DNA from: Streptomyces sp. Ag109_O5-1
Lineage (GTDB): Bacteria; Actinomycetota; Actinomycetes; Streptomycetales; Streptomycetaceae
NCBI RefSeq assembly: GCF_003814875.1
Contig: NZ_RKQF01000001.1
Location: 5,704,001-5,768,000, forward strand
Direction of reading: 5' to 3'
Length of the DNA: 64,000 nucleotides
Part shown: one piece after another, positions 58,667 through 64,000 of the stretch
How positions within the stretch are numbered: the first letter of the stretch is position 1
Layout: each line of letters starts with the position of its first letter
Translations under genes and position numbers: made by a program
The notes under the pieces: generated by a model
Seen by the model: only the letters and a program-made list of their open reading frames with translations
Database searches by the model: none
What the model was told of the DNA's origin: nothing

Positions 58667-59482
58667 ATGGCTCGTCGCCTCCGCATCCGGCACACCACCC
58701 GGGTCTCCTACGCCCAGCCCGCCTCCTCCTCGCACAACGAGGTCCGGATGACCCCGCTCACCCTGCCGGGACAGACGACCCTGGACGCACGGGTCACGGT
58801 CAGTCCCGCGACCTCGGTGTGGTCGTACTGGGACTACTGGGGCACCCAGGTCACCGGCTTCGACCTGATGGATCCGCACGAGGATCTGACGATCACGGCG
58901 TCCAGCCTGGTGGAGACCTCGGCGCCGGGGCCGTTGCCCACCGCGCCCACCTGGGGTGAGCTGTCCGAACGGGCGGCCGGCTCACGCCTCCTGGAGTTCA
59001 TCGGCCCCACGGAGCGTACGACGGTACCGAAGAAGCTGGTCAGGAAGGCGCGGGGCGCCGCCGCCGGGCTGGCGCCGCACGAGGCCGCGGCGGCCGTCTC
59101 CGAGATGGTCGCCGACCGGGTGGCGTACCTTCCGGGGGCGACCGGGGTGAACACGTCCCCCGCGGAGGCATGGGCCCAGCGGGCGGGGGTGTGCCAGGAC
59201 ATCACGCATCTGACGATCGCGCTGCTGCGCGGGGTGGGGCTGCCGACCCGGTACGTCTCGGGCTATCTGCACCCGGAGCGGGAGGCGGAGCTGCACCGGC
59301 CCGTCGCCGGGCAGAGCCACGCGTGGATCGAGTACTGGGCGGGCGAGTGGTGCGGGTACGACCCCACGAACCGGGTACGGGCGGACGAGTCGCATGTGGT
59401 GGTGGCCCGGGGCCGGGACTACGACGACGTGACTCCGCACAAGGGGTCTACCGGGGGGTTCCCGGAGGGGCCCCGGAGGTGA
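58667..59482 (+). CDS. Transglutaminase-like cysteine peptidase family protein
   Basis: 271 residues. N-terminal beta domain (RLRIRHTTRVSYAQPASSSHNEVRMTPL) and a transglutaminase-like core with catalytic triad: Cys in AGVCQDITHLTIALLR, His in GQSHAWIEYWAGEW, Asp in YDPTNRV. Third member of the ATP-grasp/alpha-E operon; predicted in comparative work on ATP-grasp systems to be the hydrolase or transpeptidase for the ligase product. No signal peptide, so cytosolic. Confidence 0.94.
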   Translation: MARRLRIRHTTRVSYAQPASSSHNEVRMTPLTLPGQTTLDARVTVSPATSVWSYWDYWGTQVTGFDLMDPHEDLTITASSLVETSAPGPLPTAPTWGELSERAAGSRLLEFIGPTERTTVPKKLVRKARGAAAGLAPHEAAAAVSEMVADRVAYLPGATGVNTSPAEAWAQRAGVCQDITHLTIALLRGVGLPTRYVSGYLHPEREAELHRPVAGQSHAWIEYWAGEWCGYDPTNRVRADESHVVVARGRDYDDVTPHKGSTGGFPEGPRR

Positions 59483-59537
59483 GTGTGGAGTTCACAAGGG
59501 TCGCGTAGTCGGCTGCGGGACGGTGGGGGCCGGTCGC

Positions 59538-59611
59538 GCCCACGCGGCGACAGCCGCCGCACATCGACACGGCCCGCGTCCCTTTGGGGCGCGGGCTCCC
59601 GCCGCGTGGGC
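59538..59611. terminator. Nested hairpin between convergent genes
   Basis: Outer arms GCCCACGCGGCG (59538-59549) and CGCCGCGTGGGC (59600-59611), inner stem GCCCGCG / CGCGGGC around CCCTTTGGGG (about 59572-59596). It ends immediately at the stop of the sugar-binding lipoprotein and lies 55 bp after the transglutaminase gene, so it can terminate both. Confidence 0.75.
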
Positions 59612-60718
59612 CTACTTGAGACCCACCGCCGCGCACGCCGACTTGTACTCGGCCGTGCAGATCTGCGAGACCTTGTAGATGCCGTCGGCGACGACGGTGT
59701 CCTTGATCTTGCTCTTGGTCACGGCGTTGACCTGCACCAGCTGGGACGGGATGTTCTTGGTGGTCGGGCTGTCGACCTGGTCCTGGGTGAGCGCGTCGAA
59801 CTGGATGTCCTTGCCCTGCACCTTGTAGACGGCCATCTCGGCGGCGGCCTCGGCCTCGTCCGGGTAGGGCTTGTAGACGGTCATGTACTGCTCGCCCGCG
59901 AGGATCCGCTGGATCGCGTCGAGGTCGGCGTCCTGGCCGGTGATCGGCGGCATGTTCGTGACGCCGTCCGCCTTGAGGGCCTTGATGATGCCGCCCGCCA
60001 TGGCGTCGTTCGCGGAGTAGACCGCGGCGACGTTGTCCTTGCCGATCGCGGCGACCGCCTTGGCTGTCTCCTTCTGGGCGATCACCGGGTCCCACTTGTC
60101 GGTGTCGTACGACGCCGCGATCGTCACCTTGCCGCTCAGCTCGGACAGGGCGCCCGTCTTGAACTGCTTGGCGTTCGGGTCGGTCGGCGAGCCGTTGACC
60201 ATGATGACCTTGTCGGAGGTGTCGACGTTCGACCCGAGGCCTTCGAGGAGGGTACGGGCCTGCACCTCGCCCACCAGCTCGTTGTCGAAGGAGACGTAGG
60301 AGTCGATCGGGCCCTCGGCGAGACGGTCGTAGGCGATGACCGGGATGCCCGCGTCCTTGGCCTTCTTCACCGAGCTCGCGATGCCGTGCGCGTCGACGGC
60401 GTCCAGGATGATCACGTCGACCTTGTCGTCGATCATCTTCTGCATCTGCGTCACCTGCTTGGAGGCGGAGGACGCGGCGTTCGCGTAGGTGACGTGACCC
60501 TGCTTGTTCGTGAGCTCCGCGATCTTGGACGCCATGATCGGGTAGTCGAAGTTCGTGTACCGGGTGTTGATGGTGTCCGGCATCAGCACACCCACGGTGA
60601 TGTCGTTGCCCTTGGTCGGTGTCGCGGAGGTCGATGAACCCGTCGCGTCGAGCATGCCGCAACCGGCGAGCGAGAGGGTCATCGTGGACGCGGCCACGAA
60701 CATGGCTATACGACGCAT
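59612..60718 (-). CDS. Solitary sugar ABC transporter substrate-binding lipoprotein (xylose/ribose type)
   Basis: 368 residues. Lipoprotein signal MRRIAMFVAASTMTLSLAGC with lipobox LAGC. Periplasmic-binding-protein family 1 fold like XylF/RbsB: ITVGVLMPDTINTRYTNFDYPIMASKIAEL, VDVIILDAVDAHGIASSVKKAKDAGIPVIAYDRL, VSFDNELVGEVQARTLLE, VYSANDAMAGGIIKALKADG, ITGQDADLDAIQRILAG. No ATPase or permease gene is adjacent, so it must serve a transporter encoded elsewhere. A GTG at 60730 is an alternative start. Confidence 0.92.
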   Translation of the reverse strand: MRRIAMFVAASTMTLSLAGCGMLDATGSSTSATPTKGNDITVGVLMPDTINTRYTNFDYPIMASKIAELTNKQGHVTYANAASSASKQVTQMQKMIDDKVDVIILDAVDAHGIASSVKKAKDAGIPVIAYDRLAEGPIDSYVSFDNELVGEVQARTLLEGLGSNVDTSDKVIMVNGSPTDPNAKQFKTGALSELSGKVTIAASYDTDKWDPVIAQKETAKAVAAIGKDNVAAVYSANDAMAGGIIKALKADGVTNMPPITGQDADLDAIQRILAGEQYMTVYKPYPDEAEAAAEMAVYKVQGKDIQFDALTQDQVDSPTTKNIPSQLVQVNAVTKSKIKDTVVADGIYKVSQICTAEYKSACAAVGLK

Positions 60719-61011
60719 ACGGGGGCTCACTTCAGGTGCGTTCCGAACGTGGGGCTGCTTTGCGACCCAGATGTCTGAAAAGCCAACGCGGAGGCCGTAC
60801 CCGGCGTCAAGCGGAATCACTTAACGAGTGCGCAACACCACGCTCCGCCGATCGTGTGAAGAGTCAGCGGAACCATCTCCAAACGCCCTTTACGGACCGT
60901 CCATCCAAAGGGAGTTCATGGGGAGGCAAAGACCAGTACAACCAAGTCCTTTCCTCATGAGTCGACATCGACACGGCCGTCCCCGCCGTGTCGATCCGAT
61001 CAGAGGAACGA

Positions 61012-62521
61012 ATGAACCCAGCCAGAAGCGCCTCGGCCGCCGCCGTGGTGCTCGCCACCGCCGGCACCCTGCTCGGCGGTACGGCCGCCACCGCCTCGGC
61101 GGCCACGACCTGCTCCACTCCGGTCTTCAAGCGGCAGTTCTTCGCGAACACCACCTTCAAGGGCACCCCGAAGAAGACCGACTGCGACTCCGCGGTCAGC
61201 GAAAGCTGGAGCGGTGCCCCCGCGTCCGGGCTGCCGAAGGACAACTTCGGGTGCGGTGGAGCGTGACCCGTGACTTCGGCTCCGGCGGGCCCTTCGCCCT
61301 CGCCGCCTCCGGGCTCGACGGGATCCGGGTGTACGTGGACGGCGTCCGCAAGGTCGACCTGTGGAAGAACACCACGAAGACGGTGAGCAGGACCGTCAAC
61401 GTGACCGTCCCCAAGGGCAAGCACACCCTGCGCGTCGACCACGTCAACTGGACCGGCGCCGCCAAGGTCAAGTTCACGTACACGCCTCGCACTTCGGCGA
61501 CCGTCGACAAGATCGGGCCGCTGACGCCGATCGACCCGCTGGTGTCGTACGACACGGCGGGCAACAAGGCGAAGCTCAGCTGGGGCCGGAACGCGGAGAT
61601 GGACCTCGCGGGCTACCGGGTCTACCGGCGGCTGCGGGGCAGCACGAGCTGGACCCGGCTGGCGGCCACCGCCACGACCTCGTACACCGACACCCCGCCG
61701 GCGACCGGCGCCGTCTACTACTACGAGGCGCGTGCCTACGACAAGGCCGGCAACGAGTCGGCGGGTACCGCCGACCAGCCGGTCACCAGCATCACGCTGG
61801 CCGCGCCGGGCGGGCTCGACTCGTCGGTCACGGACACCACGGCCGAGCTGTCCTGGAAGGCGGTGCCGGCGCGGTGAAGTACCGGGTGGTGCGCACCGGT
61901 CCGAGAGGCGGCGAGACGGTCACGGACGTGACCGGGAACCACCTCAGCGACGAGACGGTCAACCGCAGCTACACGTACAAGTACAAGGTCGCCGCGGTGG
62001 ACGGCACCGGTCACCTGTCACCGTACAGCGACACGGTGAGCGCCCACCGGCCGCCGGCCGCGCCCCGCGACCTCACGGCGACCGCGGACGTCGGCGCGGC
62101 CCTGCTGTCCTGGACGGTCAAGCCCGGGGACGGCACGGTGTACGCCTTCCACGTGTACCGGTCCACCACCCTGCCCGTGCGCACGACGGGCGAGCCGGTG
62201 TCCTGCACCACGACCTACACCGAACTCTCCGACGGGTCACGGAAGTACAGCTGCACCGACGACTCGGCGGCGGAGGGCACCACGTACCACTACGTGGTGA
62301 CGACGCAGGACCAGGCGTCCGCCGTCTCGCTCCCCTCCGGGACGGTCACCGTCATCACCTCGGAGTCGGACCGGCCGCCCGCCCAGGTGACCGGGCTGAC
62401 CGCGACGGCCACCGAGTACGGCATCGAGCTGGACTGGGACGACAACACCGAGCCCGACCTGAAGCGGCCACGAGAAGGGCCCCGGCCTGCGGCCGGGGCC
62501 CTGCCACGCGCGTGCTGCTAG
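61012..62521 (+). pseudogene. Broken secreted fibronectin type III / PA14-like protein
   Basis: It starts with a good site (AGAGGAACGA) and a signal peptide (SAAAVVLATAGTLLGGTAATASA). Reading breaks at about 61248 (after LPKDNF) and resumes in the next frame as VRWSVTRDFGSGGPFALAA; it breaks again at about 61870 (WKAVP / AVKYRVVRTG). Each break is cured by one extra G. At least three FnIII domains follow (WGRNAEMDLAGYRVYRR, DGTVYAFHVYRSTT). The last is cut after DWDDNTEPDL, running into the hspR terminator, so the 3' end is deleted. A sequencing error could explain the frameshifts but not the truncation. Confidence 0.82.
62476..62502 (-). terminator. Rho-independent-like terminator of the dnaJ-hspR operon
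   Basis: AGGGCCCCGGCC-TGC-GGCCGGGGCCCT, a perfect 12-bp stem 16 bp after the hspR stop. It overlaps the truncated end of the fibronectin pseudogene on the other strand. Confidence 0.85.
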
Positions 62522-62973
62522 TCCTTGGCCTTCTTCGGCCGCCACACCACCAGTGCGCTGGTCTGCTGGACCTCCTGGTACGGGACCAGATCGCGGCGGT
62601 ACGAGGCGTGCACCGCCGCCTCCCGCTGCTGCATCGCGGCCGCCGCGCCGTCGACCGCCGCCTGGAGTTCGGCGACGCGCTGCTGGAGCGCGATGACCTG
62701 GTTCTCCAGTTCGATGATGCGCTTGATGCCGGCCAGGTTGATGCCCTCGTCCTGCGACAACGCCTGCACCTGGCGGAGCAGTTCGATGTCGCGGGCCGAG
62801 TAGCGGCGGCCCCGCCCGGCCGTGCGGTCCGGGGAGACCAGGCCGAGGCGGTCGTACTGGCGTAGCGTCTGCGGGTGCAGTCCGGAGAGCTGGGCCGCCA
62901 CCGAGATGACGTAGACCGGGGTCTCCTCGGTCAGTTCATACGGGTTACGTCGACGGCCGTCCATCTCTGTCAT
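62518..62973 (-). CDS. hspR: MerR-family heat-shock repressor HspR
   Basis: 151 residues. N-terminal MerR winged helix: VYVISVAAQLSGLHPQTLRQYDRLGLVSPDRTAGRGRRYSARDIELLRQVQALSQDEGINLAGIKRIIEL, then a coiled-coil ENQVIALQQRVAELQAAVDGAAAAMQQRE. HspR binds HAIR sites with DnaK as co-repressor; here the operator at 50500-50520 before clpB is the visible target. The start overlaps the dnaJ stop (ATGA). Last gene of the dnaK-grpE-dnaJ-hspR operon, most of which lies beyond the window. Confidence 0.97.
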   Translation of the reverse strand: MTEMDGRRRNPYELTEETPVYVISVAAQLSGLHPQTLRQYDRLGLVSPDRTAGRGRRYSARDIELLRQVQALSQDEGINLAGIKRIIELENQVIALQQRVAELQAAVDGAAAAMQQREAAVHASYRRDLVPYQEVQQTSALVVWRPKKAKD

Positions 62974-64000
62974 GCTCCCTTCGCGGCCTCGAACAGCTCG
63001 GCCCGCGGGTCCTCGCCCGCGGTCGCCTCGCGATACGCCTCAAGTGCGTCACGAGCCTTCCCCGACAGGTCCTTGGGGACACTCACCTCGACGGTGACCA
63101 GGAGGTCGCCGCGGGTGCCGTCCTTGCGGACCGCGCCCTTGCCACGGGCGCGCATGGTGCGGCCGTTGGGCGTGCCCGGGGGCAGCTTCAGGGTGACCGG
63201 CGGTCCGCCCAGGGTGGGGACCCTGACCTCGCCGCCGAGGGTGGCCTCGGTGAAGGTCACCGGGACGGTCACCGTGAGGTTGTCGTCCTTGCGGCCGAAG
63301 ACCGGGTGGGTGTCCACGTGGACCATCACATAGAGGTCGCCGGCCGGGCCGCCGCGCTCGCCCGGCGCGCCCTTGCCGCGCAGCCGGATGCGCTGGCCGT
63401 CCGTCACCCCGGCGGGGATGCGGACCTGCATGGTCCGGGACGACTTGGCGCGGCCGCTGCCCTTGCAGTCCGGGCAGGGGTTCTCCGCGATCAGGCCGCG
63501 GCCCTTGCAGTCGGGGCAGGGGTCGGTGAGCGAGAAGCCGCCGCCGGATCCCCGTGCCACCTGGCCGGTGCCGACGCAGGTCGGGCACACCCGGGGTGTG
63601 CCGTTGGCGTCGCCGGTGCCCGAACAGGCCTTGCAGGGGGCCTGCGAGGACATCCGCAGCGGGACCGTGGCGCCCTCGATGGCCTCCGTGAAGCTGAGCG
63701 TGACCTCGGACTCGATGTCCTGGCCACGCCGGGGCTGGGTGCGCGCACCCGCGCCGCCGCCCCGGTTGAACAGGCCCCCCAGGACGTCACTGAAGCCGCC
63801 GCCGCCCCCGCCGAAGCCGCCCCCGCCCTGAGCGGTGCCCCCGAAGAGGTCGCCCAGGTCGAAGTTGAAGTTGCCGCCGCCCGCGCCCGGCCCGGGGCGG
63901 AAGCCGCCGTTGCCGAAGAGGGCGCGTGCCTCGTCGTACTCCTTGCGCTTCTTGGGGTCGCCGAGTATGTCGTTCGCCTCGGAGATCTCCTTGAAGCGAT
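62970..64000 (-). CDS. dnaJ: Chaperone DnaJ (C-terminal part; gene enters from the window edge)
   Basis: 343 codons are present. The last part of the J domain is visible (RFKEISEANDILGDPKKRKEYDEARALFG), then a long Gly/Phe region (GGGFGGGGGGFSDVLGGLF), four zinc repeats CKACSGTG, CPTCVGTG, CPDCKGRG and CPDCKGSG, and the substrate-binding beta domains (VRIPAGVTDGQRIRLRGKGAPGERGGPAGDLYV). It is the co-chaperone of DnaK. Upstream in the operon, outside the window, dnaK and grpE are expected. Confidence 0.97.
   Translation of the reverse strand, partial: RFKEISEANDILGDPKKRKEYDEARALFGNGGFRPGPGAGGGNFNFDLGDLFGGTAQGGGGFGGGGGGFSDVLGGLFNRGGGAGARTQPRRGQDIESEVTLSFTEAIEGATVPLRMSSQAPCKACSGTGDANGTPRVCPTCVGTGQVARGSGGGFSLTDPCPDCKGRGLIAENPCPDCKGSGRAKSSRTMQVRIPAGVTDGQRIRLRGKGAPGERGGPAGDLYVMVHVDTHPVFGRKDDNLTVTVPVTFTEATLGGEVRVPTLGGPPVTLKLPPGTPNGRTMRARGKGAVRKDGTRGDLLVTVEVSVPKDLSGKARDALEAYREATAGEDPRAELFEAAKGA

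Noticed and set aside
61248..61872. Programmed frameshifting in the FnIII gene
   Set aside because: Two separate -1 sites without slippery heptamers or downstream structure, plus a truncated 3' end; decay or sequencing error is simpler.

Overview
The window is actinobacterial chromosome, almost certainly Streptomyces. GC content is very high with strong third-position G/C bias, and gene families typical of the genus are dense. Rare TTA codons appear in one operon only. The HspR/HAIR heat-shock arrangement and the gene order kynurenine operon - M23 peptidase - DUF3151 - fba - pyrE - speE - clpB - hspR/dnaJ match, from memory, the core chromosome of S. coelicolor and relatives. Most of the window is therefore housekeeping core interrupted by accessory patches. 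No rRNA, tRNA, CRISPR array or prophage was seen.

Left part (1-14.2 kb): the start of eutC and all of eutB (ethanolamine ammonia-lyase) face away from an APC-type permease that probably imports the substrate. Next is an overlapping pair encoding a secreted Gly/Ser-repeat protein and a large membrane-attached NACHT NTPase; the pair carries three TTA codons. Then come a GbsR/MarR-like regulator divergent from a two-gene ABC exporter, a cytochrome P450 divergent from a GntR regulator plus MFS transporter, and an MHYT-domain sensor.

14.4-25.9 kb, all minus strand: two paralogous NarL-type two-component systems. One is coupled to an acyltransferase and a DUF1023 hydrolase, and both operons carry the same 17-bp element upstream. 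A complete kynurenine operon follows (kynA, kynU, and a formamidase-like hydrolase downstream), then an M23 peptidase.

26-34.6 kb is the main accessory insertion relative to the core order. It holds an intact IS110-family element with a structured leader (candidate bridge RNA), DUF3151, a 10-copy 13-bp minisatellite, and a tightly overlapped three-gene operon (HATPase, 76-residue Cys protein, hypothetical). It also holds an ECF sigma/anti-sigma pair divergent from a cupredoxin-metallophosphoesterase-membrane protein-small protein operon, and an MFS exporter.

34.7-50.5 kb returns to core genes (fba, pyrE, aldose epimerase, spermidine synthase, an aminotransferase, PIG-V-like glycosyltransferase, clpB). 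Inside it, 43.5-45.2 kb is a decayed zone with an Uma2 gene and a truncated copy of the neighbouring aminotransferase.

50.5-56 kb holds a remarkable array of four paralogous LuxR-type regulators. Three are translationally coupled. The array lies divergent to a previously untracked 50-residue hydrophobic-leader peptide gene and a Rieske-fold protein that has lost its cluster ligands. I consider this the best candidate for an undescribed signalling system.

56-64 kb: the conserved CP-ATP-grasp / alpha-E / transglutaminase operon, a solitary sugar-binding lipoprotein, a broken fibronectin-III gene, and the 3' end of the dnaK operon (dnaJ-hspR). HspR would repress clpB through a HAIR operator visible at 50500-50520.
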